Part shown: positions 26,712 through 39,004 of the stretch, one piece after another
How positions within the stretch are numbered: position 1 is the stretch's first letter
Layout: every line of letters begins with the position of its first letter
Program-made: the position numbers and the translations under genes
From: Ursus arctos
Taxonomy: Eukaryota; Chordata; Mammalia; Carnivora; Ursidae
Reading direction: 5' to 3'
NCBI RefSeq assembly: GCF_023065955.2
Contig: NW_026622797.1
Coordinates: 56,355,689-56,419,688, forward strand
DNA length: 64,000 nt
The notes under the pieces: generated by a model
The model's input: the letters and a program-made list of their open reading frames with translations, nothing else
What the model was told of the DNA's origin: nothing
The model's database searches: none

Positions 26712-27149
26712 TTATATTCCCAAAGATGTAGATCCATTATAGGATCTATATAATCTTTAAAATTTTTGCCTGTTTTTTTCCTTGATAGTTTGAAAACCTC
26801 AAGCATCTCAAGCCAGTACTGAAAATTGTGTTGTGGAGGGAAGAATGGAAGGGGTTAAGGAGATGGTGGTAGGGAGAGTGGTTTGCTTCTGACATGGGTG
26901 TTCTGCACTAGCCACAGGTCTCTTCTTCAACACCTCGAAAAGAAATCTGTAGGGGTAACTGAGGACTGCTTATGCCTTTCATTGACCTTCTTCAGCCTCT
27001 GATTCTGAAAATAAGAATCAATTATGGACTAGGATATGTGCTCAAAATAGAAAAGGGTAGTTATTTTTGATCGAGTACTTACACTGTAACATCAACAAAA
27101 ATAGACAACAGGGATACTCCATTGAAAGATAAATTAATAATTTCCAGTG

Positions 27150-27559
27150 CGATTGAAAAAGAACTTTGTAGAATTTAGACAACAGGCTTGAGCAATGGAA
27201 ACCTGATGAAGGCAAAGGGGCCCACAGTAATGATTACCAGGATGAATACAGATAGCCCCAACAGGCAACTCACCTCAAGATATCCATAGGCCCTAACTGA
27301 CCAATGGGATCCTTACAACTAGGCACAGTTACCAACAAAGGGAAAATTCCATACGTTGCCATACCTCCTCACCTTCCTTCTTTAAAAATAGCTTCCACCC
27401 ACTGCCTCGTAGCAAACAGCCTCTCTTTTGCTGTTCTGCCCACCACTCCCTTATGGTATATTCAATAAACTTCTGTCTCCTTTGTTCTGGCTTACGTGAA
27501 TTATTTTCACTGCCCACCCCCACCCCCGCCACTGGCTTCCAACCAGTTGTTGCCCCACA
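27150..27559 (+). mobile_element. ERV LTR (second family) followed by a primer-binding-site-like stretch
   Basis: LTR-like block with AATAAA at 'tattcaataaacttctgtc', a C-rich segment, an end TGCCCCACA, and then at 27560 'tttggggctctcatcccat'. The last stretch resembles the primer-binding region of gammaretrovirus-like elements, but no internal gene follows. The left border is uncertain. It is antisense to GRIK2. The 88- and 120-codon minus-strand frames crossing it are not genes. Confidence 0.7.
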
Positions 27560-28824
27560 TTTGGGGCTCTCATCCCATCTGGAGAGACACCACATTTAAA
27601 CACTACAAGCTTGTTCTGGATGTTTTTTAAATTATAACATTTATGTCTTACCACTGTTTTTAAATGAACTGTATGCACACTCCAAACCACATTAATAATA
27701 AAATTAATATCTTCTTGTGTATAAATAATATGAGAGTAGTCACAATAGAAAAATTGGATATACAATAGAAAAATCAGTTGTACTGTATTATCCCTCCTGG
27801 AAAGAAACACCACAAATTCATTTTTCCAAATTCAAAATCTTATTAGAAATTCCCAATATTTAATTAGTGTAGTGTTAACAATAGCATATGACAAACTAAC
27901 ACATCTAGGCATATAATTTGCAGTTATCCTTCAGGTTATATCCAGAAGTTATATTGCTCAAAGCTAACAACTGAAGAGATGAACTTCATACATATTTCTT
28001 AAACTTTAATTTAATTTTCTTCTTGCTGCTGTGGGAGTTTATTTGAATCTGATTTTACATTTTTCCAATATAAAAATCTTGATTTCACCCTCTCTAATCC
28101 AGACTTTCAAGGTCTTAATAATACTTTTTCTCTGTGATAGAATGACCTTGTGAGGTTTAATTGCAGATCATCTTGACCCTGCCATAGGGAATTCTCTGAC
28201 AAATTTGGGTGGAGGAGGAATCTTTTGTTATTAAGGCATGTATACCAATTAGTACAAAGAGCCAGTCCCAAGCTTCACTCACTTTCAAAGCTTTCAGGGA
28301 AGAAAACTTCAAATTCTCTTTTGTTCAATATTTAGGAAAAGCTCACTTAGTTTAAATAAATAAAACAATGAAACAAATAAGGCTAACCTGATAAACCGAT
28401 CCATATTTCTGGATACTTCTAATATTCGTTCTTAGATTAAGCCAGACAAGCTGAAAGCCCATCTATGCCTGCTCTCCAAGTCTTATACCATCTCTTTGGA
28501 CTTCTGTCATTAACCGATGTTGAGAAATCTCAGAAAAATTTCATAAATCATAAAATAGAGTCCTATTAAATGGACTGCTTCATTTATAAGAAGGAAGCTA
28601 TTTGCTTTCTTCTTGGATTGGTTTCTAGAATAACTGAGATCCATATGTGGAACAAATACCATATATGTGGTTTGTTAGTGTTACAGAATCTAAAAACATA
28701 CATTCTGTGTAATAATGTTACTCTGAATTCATCTTAACTATCATATTATCATGTTACCTTTGCTCTGATTGTTCATCCACTAATCTTACTAAAATTATTA
28801 ACTTTTTCTGTTGTATTTATTTTA

Positions 28825-29014
28825 TTTTTTTTTTAAGATTATTTATTTATTTATTTGAGAGAGAGAGAGAAAGAGCGTGTGCAGAGGGAAAGGGAGAAGC
28901 AGGCTCCCCAGTGAGCAGGGAGCCTGACTCTAGGCAGGGCTCCATCCCAGGACCCAGAGATCATGACCTGAGCTGAAGGGAGATGCTTAACCGACTGAGC
29001 CACCTAGGCGCCCC
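28825..29014 (-). mobile_element. Carnivore SINE, full length
   Basis: T run, AAGATT, a TTTATTTATTTATTTGAGAG tail, an AG-rich middle, and the tRNA-like end GAGCCACCTAGGCGCCCC. Similar flanks TGTATTTATTTTAT and TGTATATATTTTAA suggest a target duplication. Confidence 0.93.
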
Positions 29015-29769
29015 TGTATATATTTTAAATATTATCTTAATTGTGTTTTCATTTTGCAAACAGAGTAGTTTACATATAAGAAAACAATTATAAAATAATG
29101 GATATATCAAATAGAAGGCAGAATGGCAATTCTATTATTAAGGTTGATGGGTACTATAACCTCTCAGATATGCAAAATAAGTCAGTTACTCTAGAGACAA
29201 GACAACTGATCATTTACATACTTGCTGGAAGCCTAGAGAAAACCTACCAAAGCTCTGTCCCTGACAAATTGCAGAGTGTTACTCACTCTGGGCATAAAGG
29301 ATAGCTCTCCTTTCCAAGCCTATATATTTTAAATATGAGCAAGAATTGTTTTTGGTATATATGAAAAACAAATCCGTATTCTAGATTTCACTACTTACTT
29401 TATTGATTCATTTTATCCACTACCAAAAAAAACCCAAGAAACAAAAACACACCCAAATTTCATATGCTTTACTACCCAAATATAACACTAGAGCAATTTT
29501 CCAAATCCAATTAAAGATTTTACTGTAATGAAACCAACATTCATAGTGGAAGATTAGACAAACATCTGCTTAATAAACTAACCATGTTATAACAGGCATT
29601 TACTGTTGATAGTTATATTTTATGGGATATAATTTGACATCTGAATCTGCATAATTCTCCAGTAGAGATATTTTATCTTATACATGAGAGGTTTTAGGAC
29701 AGTTGACTAATCCCAAGCCACTGTGATATCAGCCAGTATGTATAAAAGAACTTAAAAAACAAAGTCCAA

Positions 29770-29935
29770 AAGACTTGAGTCCAAATCTAGACTTTATTGC
29801 ATAGTAAGTATATGGGCTCATACTAGCCATTTAACCCCCAACATCCATGTCTTGCCTCATCTGTAATATATAGGAGAATAATAATTGCTGCTTTGCAGTG
29901 TGCTGTTAGGTTGGAACAGTGCAGAAGCAACATTA
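29770..29935 (+). repeat. MIR remnant
   Basis: Contains 'gtcttgcctcatctgtaata' and 'gagaataataattgctg', with the expected forward MIR order. Confidence 0.65.
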
Positions 29936-30069
29936 AAAGATTTCACTGCTATGAATTATTTCCTTTGATCGATTTAGTATTATCTTTTGAGTCAGACAAT
30001 GCTTTATTCTGAAATGAATACTTAACATCACTAAGTGAAATATGAATCTCTCTGTTTTTCTTGCTTTTG

Positions 30070-30205
30070 GTCATTGATCAAGTTACTCAATCTTTCGAAG
30101 ACTGTTTCCTCAACTCTGAAGTGGAGATAGTCTCTACTTCGTGGGATCACAGCCATGATTAAATAAGATCTAATGTGTAAGGCATCTCCTAGAAGATGCC
30201 AGCTA
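30070..30205 (+). repeat. MIR remnant
   Basis: Forward MIR: 'gatcaagttactcaatcttt', 'ctcaactctgaagtggag', then 'gattaaataagatctaatg'. Confidence 0.7.
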
Positions 30206-30543
30206 AATAGCAAATCTTTTTTCTCTTTTTTCAATGGGTTGATTGTAATAGTTGAGATGCTCAATCATTGACTCTCAGTTTATTCCTTCATTTCAGTACA
30301 AAATAGAAATATCTACCTCAATAACCAACATTCATGAGAGCAAACAGCTTTGTAGCCACTTGAAAGTAACCTCAGAACTTCAAACAATGTGTTCTGAAGA
30401 CCATCAATATTTGCATTACTTTTCCTTTAAGACAATTAATTAAAAGCAAATGTCAGACTTTTTATTAGAAAATTACATCAAGGTGATTTCTCTGACTCAT
30501 TTTAACTTTGTGAAAATAACACTTTGATTTAAAAAAAAAAAAA

Positions 30544-31081
<538 letters not shown>

Positions 31082-31190
31082 CTAGATTACTATCTTTCCT
31101 GAAGAACTACCTTCATAAATATTAGTGGAATAAATAATAATAAAGTAATATATTTGTAAATAACTAATCTGGAGCTTTCTTTTTGTGAAT

Positions 31191-31203
31191 GTGTGTGTGT
31201 GGT

Positions 31204-31242
<39 letters not shown>
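31191..31242. repeat. GT/CA dinucleotide microsatellite
   Basis: About 52 bp of GT repeats with one GGTGG interruption near 31201. In the GRIK2 transcript it reads as a CA repeat about 185 nt before the acceptor of the 182-nt exon. Confidence 0.97.
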
Positions 31243-31246
<4 letters not shown>

Positions 31247-31943
31247 TTACTTGGAAACTGTAATAACAGGAATAAAAATATATCTTAAAATGAGTAAAAA
31301 ATCTGTGTATTAAAATAACATATGATCCAGAGAGTAAAATCTAAATCTAATACTTTTTTTATTCAATTTTTAAATAAATAGACCTTCATACATATAATGG
31401 TACACTTCAATATGTTGCAACATAGTTAATAAAAGTAAGATGACTAGTTTTCAGTATTTTCATCCTCAAATGAGATATACAGTTTAAAAAATGTGTAAAT
31501 TCACAAATATACCTAGTATCTTTTGCTTTTAAAATATTGTTCCACAAAACTTACTTCATCACAAGTTTTTTTTAGAATTTTGCCACTTAAAATTCTATAA
31601 ATAATGGTTGCATAAATTACACAGTATACTGCAATTGTCTCATTTTGTTTTATAAATTTAAATATTTACTAACTATAGTGAAATAAATATTACATAATTG
31701 ATATTAAATGTACCCATTAAACACAATTCAATCTAGAGAATTAACATGTCTATAATGAGTACAGATGTTAATGAGCTAAACAAATGTGAAAACAAATATT
31801 TGAATTTATAACACCTATAGTAGTTTAACACTGAGCTTATAAAATCCCCCCAAATATGTATAAAAGTCTATATATTTATTTGCATATGGGAATCATTGTT
31901 TAACTACTGTTTATAAATAAACCAGAGTATAATTGCAGTAAGG

Positions 31944-32095
31944 CAATGGCTCCCAAACTTGGAAGGTATGAGAGTAATCTATGCAGCTGCTTATAATCTA
32001 AACAGCTGAATCAGAATCATCAGAGGATATGACTCATGCATGTGTATTTTTAACAATCTTTCCAGGTGACTTTCCTGGTCATCAAAAAGTGAGGC
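31944..32095 (+). repeat. MER5A-like hAT element
   Basis: Starts 'aatggctcccaaacttgg' and contains 'ctgaatcagaatcatcag' and 'aatctttccaggtgac', which match the order of MER5A. The right end is diverged. Confidence 0.6.
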
Positions 32096-32309
32096 CAATT
32101 TCCAAAGATAGGTCTGATTTCAGGTAAGTGTCATATGGTAGTTCACTTTCTGAACCACTTTGGCATAACGATATTATAGTATAGTAACTGTATTATATTA
32201 GCTAGTGGTATAAGACAAAATAATTCAAAGAATAAATTCCAACTTCATTGGGAAAAGTGAATCAGAAAACTGTAAATAAAGCTGACTGTAGGAATAAGGG
32301 AAAGAAAAG

Positions 32310-33440
32310 AAGACATCGTTCATTTATTCCCACATCAAACAAATGTTTATTAAATTCTTACCATCGGTCAAGAATTGTTCTAGATATTGGTAATATAATA
32401 AAAAGTAAAATAGACAAACTTCCTGCCCATACCATGTTAAAAATATATGGGGGAGGACAGGTAAAGTTTATTAAACAGCAATTATAAATGAAAAATGACA
32501 AATAATATTTTGGTGAAGAAAGTGCAATTATCGAGGAAGAATACAGCAGAATCATCGAACTCGGAATGAGAATGCTCAAGAAAATTACTCAGAGGAAGTG
32601 ACATCTACGTTAATACCCGAATAAAAAGAGTAAGAGTGGAAGGAATAGATAGGAAAACATTTATTTTTTTTTTAATACTGGCAGGGAGGTGAGAGAGCGT
32701 GGGCAACGAATCTTAAGAAGCAAGGAAGAAGTAGTGACAAGTATAATTTAAGAGGGCATGGGGCTGCTTAAGAATCCCATGAAAATTATTTTAGAGTTAA
32801 TGTCTTAAGGGTAGTGGAAAGTGCCCACTTGGAATCCACATATCAAAAGAATCACTCGGATGCCTGGATGGCTTAGTTGGTTAAGCATCCGACTCTTGGT
32901 TTCGGTTCAGGTCATGATCTTAGGTCATGATGGAGCCCCATGTTGGGCTCCACACTGGGTGTGGCGCCTGCTTAGGATTCTCTCTTTCCCTCTAAGCTCT
33001 CCCCACTAACCGCCCCCCCCCACTCCCGCCGCTCTCTAAAAAAAAAAGAGAAAAGAAAAAAAGGAATCACTCAGATTTTCAGTATAGAGGAGGGAAGAGA
33101 AGAGCTAAAACTAGAGGAAGAAAGAGTTGGAAGACAGTTGTAATAAAGCAGGTTAGGAAAGGCCAAGATGTGTGTGCAGGACAAGATGGTAGGCAGAGAC
33201 AGAAGCAGAGAGAGATTTTTGAGAAAGTACCGACAGTACTTGGTGAGGAAGAGGGGGCTGAGTCAGGGAAGTTTCCCAGGTTTCTGGTTTGGGCAGCTAG
33301 GGGGAGACAGTGCTTCCACTGAGCGTGAGATCATGGAAGGATCAGGTCAACTGAGGGTTCAAAGTGAGGGGAGTGATCAGCCATGTCAAGGGTTGCTAGT
33401 TAACAAAGAAGTAATAGTTAACACTTTAAAAAGTGTTTAG
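32310..33440 (-). repeat. Long L2 copy split by a SINE
   Basis: Reverse-complement L2 from a 'caaatgtttattaaattctt' start, through 'ttactcagaggaagtgacat', to a purine-rich segment ending near 'gtgatcagccatgtcaagg'. A SINE at 32858-33060 interrupts it. About 930 bp of L2 is left. The open frames here, including a 90-codon one at 33168, are incidental. Confidence 0.7.
32858..33060 (+). mobile_element. Carnivore SINE inserted in L2
   Basis: Forward copy starting GGATGCCTGGATGGCTTAG, with a duplicated 'ggtcatgatcttaggtcatg' segment, a C-run and an A-rich tail. Target repeats AAGAATCACTC (32848) and AAGGAATCACTC (33061) flank it. Confidence 0.93.
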
Positions 33441-33711
33441 TAAATTTAACGACAAAAGTCATTGATGACCTATGCAAGGACAGTTCTACTAGGGTGGTTT
33501 GGGTAGACTGTTGTGCCATTACTAGGAATGGGAGGGAGGTAAAAAACAGACCCCCTCAAAACCATGTCCATGTATTTCCATATGTAACTTATCATATCTA
33601 ATATCCTTGAAGGAAAGTAGCAGCCCCTTCCTAACCCATCATCAACTTGAGCTGAGGAAAAGACAGACAGGACACTTTAGTTTCCTATCTATTAAATGAG
33701 TTTCACCCAGA

Positions 33712-33960
33712 TCAGTAGTTCTCAAAGTGTGGTCCACACACCCCTACACTCTTATAGGGGGATCCCTGAAGTCCAACTATTTTCATAATAATACTAAGAG
33801 GTAATCTGACTTTTTTGCTTTCATTCTCTCACACATGGGCAATAGAGTGTTCTAGAGGTTACAAGACACAGATGATGTCACAGCAGATTGAATGAAGAAA
33901 CATGAAAATCCCACTTCTTCCCATTAAATCAAATATTAAAGAAACCTATGAAAATATCTT
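33712..33960 (+). repeat. hAT transposon fragment
   Basis: Starts with the inverted-terminal type sequence 'cagtagttctcaaagtgtgg', followed by 'aactattttcataataatac' and 'taagaggtaatctgac'. This is a familiar old hAT (Charlie/Zaphod-like) 5' portion. The 3' end is missing or unrecognisable. Confidence 0.7.
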
Positions 33961-34964
33961 ACAAATGCTTTTAGAGATCTTCGATTATTATTAAGAATGT
34001 AAGATGATATAAAAACCAAAACATCTAAGAATTATCAAATTGGATTATCTTTAAACTTTTGCTAGCTCTGAATTTCTATTCTCATAAAATTATTTATATA
34101 GATGCAGAATATTCTAATACCAATCTCTGCCAAATAAAGAAAAAGAGAAAGCGATCTTTGGCTTATTTATCTCACAAGATTTTATGCAAGTTAAATATAA
34201 ATTTGGGGGATTTAGTCTATCATTGTAGAATAGCTTGGGTGTTGGGTTTGAATCTCAGTTCAAAAATGTATGATCTGCATGATTTTGTAAAACATTATCT
34301 CTCTCTGCTTTGCCTTCCTCTTCTCTATAAGGTAAAACCATATATGTATTAATATATAGAACACCAAAAAAGGAACTGTCACATATCAGACTCTCAAAAA
34401 GTGGCAGTTGTCAATGTTTTTGTTATTTTTGCTAAGATTAGGAAGAACACAGTTATTTTTTTTAAAAAGTGCTGGTTATTAAATCTGTCCTTGGAAGTTA
34501 TTTTGACACTGATCGCAACTGAAAACCTAACATCAAAATTTTAATCAAAATTTTAAGAGATTAACTCATTACAAAAGAAAAAGGAGCTACATAGTTACAG
34601 ATTAGTCCAACGGTTTTGAATTGAAAAATCTCAAGTGATTCAAAAAATAGAAATTTTCAAAGGATAAAATCCACAAATAGTATTTGCAGAGTTCACCCTA
34701 AGTATAAATACTGCCAAGTATTTTCAGGTCTTTAAAGAGCTCACGCGGATGGTCCATTGAGCCGTCAAGTACAATAAATGTTTACTTATTCTCTTCACAC
34801 ACATATATCCCTGCTGGCATTAATGTAACAGATTTCAGTTTGTCAGCTTCCTTGAGGAATAATATTGAAGAGCTAAAATAGAAAAAAAATTAAAAAATAA
34901 AAACAACTGCTGCTAGTAGGAAGTGCCATCTCCTACTTGAGAATTAGAGTAAAAGGTTGCTTTT

Positions 34965-35100
34965 ATTCATTCATTCAACAGATATTTACTGCATGTCTAC
35001 TATGTGCAAGACATTGTTTCATGGATAAATATAATGATTGGAATCATAGCATTTATTCAGTCTTGAACTGCATAAGATACAGTTTGACTTTGGCACTTTT
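34965..35100 (-). repeat. L2 3' end
   Basis: Opens 'ttcattcattcaacagatat', then 'actatgtgcaagacattg', the reverse-complement L2 terminus. A SINE abuts it at 35103. Confidence 0.8.
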
Positions 35101-35102
35101 TT

Positions 35103-35212
35103 AAAAGATTTTATTAACTTGTCAGAGAGAGAGAGAGCACAAACAGGGGGAGCTGCAGGTAGAGGGAGAAGATGCTCATGGCTGGCCGAGGACTGAGCCA
35201 CCCAGGTGTCCC
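35103..35212 (-). mobile_element. Carnivore SINE, internally shortened
   Basis: T/A tail with AAGATTTTATTAA, an AG-rich middle and the end GAGCCACCCAGGTGTCCC, but the head-proximal part is missing. Similar flanks GGCACTTTTTT and GACACTTTTTT. Confidence 0.88.
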
Positions 35213-36329
35213 GACACTTTTTTTTTTTTTAATACAAAAGTTATTTCTGTAATGCTTTTCACTTTCAGTTTTTGGAATAAAATTGGTTCAGCTTTCCAAT
35301 CAGAGGAAAGAAATCCAGAGAGCTGTTTGAATACTGAAAGTAGAAGCATGATTTGTAAATTTCGCTTTTCACCATCTCCTGCACCAGGTGCTTAGACTTC
35401 TCTCTTGGCTTCCAGGTCTTCATTGCTCTGTCCTGTGAAATTGTTTCTCTTTTTTCCATATTTCCATTCTAGATCCTTTGCCTTCCCCATTATCTAGTAA
35501 TTACATACAAATCTCTTTGAGTTTTGTTATTTAGAACAACTTGGAAGAATAAGAGAGGGTTGACAAAAAGGAAGATGCATTCAAAATATCCAAAGAATGG
35601 ATGTTTACCCACCTTATTTAATGAGTTATTTGATGGCATCTTTGCAATTTAATGTATGTGGACTGGGGTTTTATCCAAAGGGAAATGGGCTTAAACAGCA
35701 GGAATGCCTAGTCACAATACTGGGTATGTATTTTCTTCTGTGGATCTATATTGATCTTCCTACCTCCCCCAGTATTCCTCTGCAAATTATCTTTCTAAAA
35801 AATGCCTATCTCAGAAAAGATTACCTTAATCAAATTTATCATATATACTTAACTATGCATGCTCTGTAAAATAAAATAAGAAAAAGTAAGCTTCTTAAAA
35901 TAATTGGGGTGGTTTACATGTGGTCATTTCCTATGATTCTTTGGTCAAAATGGAGAAATAAAAGACCCATTTATGAGACAAAATAAAAGGGTGAAATTAA
36001 TTTTGTTGAAAATGTGGTTAATACAAATAATTTCCAAACAACAGTTTTCAGAAATGTAGTATACTTTAACAAATTTGGCAGCCGGTTAAGTTATTTAATG
36101 AAAGAGTAGAATTATAACTCCTTAAAACAATCTTTTAATTAAAATGCCCCCTCTTTCCCTAATGTAATTAGTTGATGTAATGATAATAAAAGAGAAACAA
36201 TCTGCACAGATGGGTTCCTGAAAATCTTCTAACAAAAAAGAGCACCACATTGCAATTATCCCTTTATTTTGGTAGATGAGTAACATTCTATTCCCTTTAA
36301 TTCTTTCACTGAGAGTACACTTTTTTTAA

Positions 36330-36660
36330 CCTTTTTCTGCTTTCAGATATTTTACAGTAGCTGAAATCAAGGTTTATCTTCAGCTTACAGGGGACAGAGG
36401 CCTGAGCTGCTCTTTTCAGAAGGTGCCATCAATTCAGCTTTTAAGGAGAATCCAGAAGGAGCCATTTATGCACACTCCAGCTGGCACTGTCTTCTAAAAA
36501 GATCAATCACACCGCCTCTCTGCAGGCCCAGCCTCCCCCAGCCCCAGGAAGGGAGTCCCAAGATTCCTTCTATACCCAGGTATCCACTTCAGCAGCCACA
36601 CAAACTAGAGTTTTGCCACCTGGCTCACTCATCAGGCCTATTTATCATTTCAGTTAATGT
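36330..36660. other. GC-moderate non-repeat segment, possible regulatory element
   Basis: I could not assign this to a repeat family. It contains an E-box-like CCAGCTGGCA, a MEF2-like CTATTTATCA and long purine/pyrimidine blocks free of decay-like features. It may be a conserved noncoding element, but conservation cannot be judged from one sequence. Confidence 0.25.
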
Positions 36661-36812
36661 GGTCTTTGTGCAGGGCAGACCTCTCCCCTACCCTCCAAAT
36701 GCATTGTATAATAAACTATACAAAAATGACTCATCCGCATTCAGTGTTTCATCATCAACCCCATCCCCTTTTCTTTCAGTTGAGAAAAGAGAATTCATTG
36801 AGAGACCAAACA

Positions 36813-37011
36813 TTTTTTTTTAAGATTATTTATTTATTTATTTGACAGAGAGAGAGACAGCCAGCGAGAGAGGGAACACAAGCAGGGGGAGTGGGAGAGG
36901 AAGAAGCAGGCTTCCAGAGGAGAAGCCTGATGTGGGGCTCTATCCCAGGACCCCGGGATCACGCCCTGAGCCAAAGGCAGACGCTTAACGACTGAGCCAC
37001 CCAGGCGCCCC
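36813..37011 (-). mobile_element. Carnivore SINE, young-looking full copy
   Basis: Full reverse-complement SINE: T8, AAGATTATTTATTTATTTA, GACAGAG repeats, and the head ending GAGCCACCCAGGCGCCCC. Target repeat GAGAGACCAAACAT (36799) and GAGAGACCAGACAT (37012) with one mismatch. Confidence 0.95.
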
Positions 37012-37080
37012 GAGAGACCAGACATCTTAAGGAGTTATATTTATGAGAATGTTTTATTTGTGCCATAGAGTGTTTTAGAC

Positions 37081-37207
37081 TTTTTTTTTTTCCTGTTTAA
37101 AGTAGGCTCCATGTGCAGCATGGAACCCAGTGCGAGGCTTGAACTCATGACCCTGAGCTCAACACCTGAGCCAGATGCTTAACCAACTGAGCCACCCAGG
37201 CACCCCC
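37081..37207 (-). mobile_element. Carnivore SINE, short form
   Basis: T11, then directly the head-proximal part 'aaagtaggctccatgtgcag', ending GAGCCACCCAGGCACCCC. Flanks CATAGAGTGTTTTA and TACAGAGTGCTTTA are an imperfect target repeat. It is only 70 bp from the previous SINE and in the same orientation. Confidence 0.92.
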
Positions 37208-38273
37208 GCGCTACAGAGTGCTTTAAAGAAAACTGAATAAAATATTTATACCAGTTATGGATTTTGCAATCTATCATAATGCTTTAAATATAGACAAAGG
37301 AGCTAATCATATTAAGAAGATCAAAAGTGACTTAGACAAGAGAGGTAGATTGCCATTGAAAAAAATTCTGTCTCCAAATTTTTGTCTGCCTTCCTCCCTT
37401 TAGGGATGAGGTAGATTTGTTCATCAGTACAGGAAAAATAAAAATAAAGAAAATTGGAGTCTAGAATAAAAAGGAAGAAAAAGGAAGGGAAAATGAGAAG
37501 TGGTTTTCATCTTCTTAGAAGAAGGAGAGAAAGCTATGTGGAGTAAAATTAGAGGGCTGGTCTCCTGGGAAAATCTTCAAATCCTAAGAATAACCTTACA
37601 GAGACAGAATGCCTTCTCTGTTTTTTGAAATCTGCTGTATCTTTAAAGTATGATAGAGCCTAATACATTCAAAATTCAAAACATGTAAAAACACTTTAGC
37701 GTGATATATTAGAAACCAAGTAGCAAACGAGTTTTAATATACATGCCAAGGTGAATTGACTATCTGTGGCTCCGTGGAAAACTGTGTAAAAAATGTTTTT
37801 GAGACTAGTTCTGTGTTCAGAGGTATGTTTCAATAAGGGATTTGAATCTGAGTGATGGGGTAAGCATAGGGGCATTGTGTATTGGTCATCCTTATATTAA
37901 ATCTCCTCCTTACCTATTAATGTCATCAAATCCTATCTATGATACTATTTTATTGATGGCAAAGCCTTTCTATGCTTCAGAATGGAAAATAATACAGTGC
38001 AGACTATATATTTTAGGTACCATGCTCTTTATGTGAAGGCTAGATCCATGGTTGAATGCTGAACCATGATGCGTTCAAATAAGTAGAATCCAAATAGGAA
38101 TTCTGACTTTTACAGTCTCCGGAAAACATTTAAAAAGTGTATAAATTGTTGGAAGCAACTCATTAAAATTCTATATTACTTCTTCTTTTCAAACACCCTC
38201 AAATTCTGAAAACTTGCTTTGACCACATACACATACATGTGTGCATTGGTGTATGCACACACAGGCTCACAAG

Positions 38274-38274
<1 letters not shown>

Positions 38275-38319
<45 letters not shown>
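38275..38319. repeat. CA dinucleotide microsatellite
   Basis: About 45 bp of CA repeats, with further scattered CA to 38329. The His/Thr-rich ORFs around 38219-38504 are read-throughs of this repeat. Confidence 0.97.
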
Positions 38320-38320
<1 letters not shown>

Positions 38321-38639
38321 CCACACACCTCCTCTGTTTCTATATCCCTGGGAAATCTTATTTATGTTTGCTCTGACTTCTCCCCACAGGATAATCTGGC
38401 CATGGTGTTTCTATTCTTTCTGTTCTGTTTCCATTTCTAAAGTCCATACCACACATATTCATAATACTGATCTAGCAAAGCAGAAGCCTCCTAGGAAGGC
38501 CTAAGTGGGGAAAGCATAAACTAGCAGTACCTCAATAACCTTTAGCAGGTCAGTCATGGAGAAATGCTGAGACCTTTCAAACATATATGTAACCTTTTCA
38601 TAAGTCAACTTTTATGTTGCATCATGATGCTAAATTTCT

Positions 38640-38850
38640 GAACCGTTGTGGCATGGCAGTCTGCATCAATCCTACCTCATTAACTTTCTACTGAATGACT
38701 ACAGACAATACTTAAATTTTCCAAATTTTAGTTTTCCCATCTGTAAAAATGTGAGAATAATTATGACCAGACAGAAAAAATCAAATGAGCTAATGCATAT
38801 AAATCAGTACTGTGCCTGGAACAGATTAACCCTCCTTACTGGCTTCTAGT
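38640..38850 (+). repeat. MIR remnant
   Basis: Contains 'gttttcccatctgtaaaaat' and 'actgtgcctggaacag' in forward MIR order. Confidence 0.75.
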
Positions 38851-39004
38851 AATTACTTCTCCCCTGGAACTCAAAAATCACTGTTGTGTGCATGTGCATG
38901 TGCGTGTCAATAGGCTCTGTTTTCTCCCCAAACTCTGCCTGCAATCTTATGAGTGGTCTCTATCAAAATCTCTACATTTCAAGCATCTAAGTAAATCCTG
39001 CTTC

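Noticed and set aside
27451..27813. 120-codon minus-strand frame
   Set aside because: It crosses the border of an LTR and ordinary intron and runs antisense to the LTR. Not a gene.
38219..38504. His/Thr-rich ORFs
   Set aside because: They are translations of the CA microsatellite.
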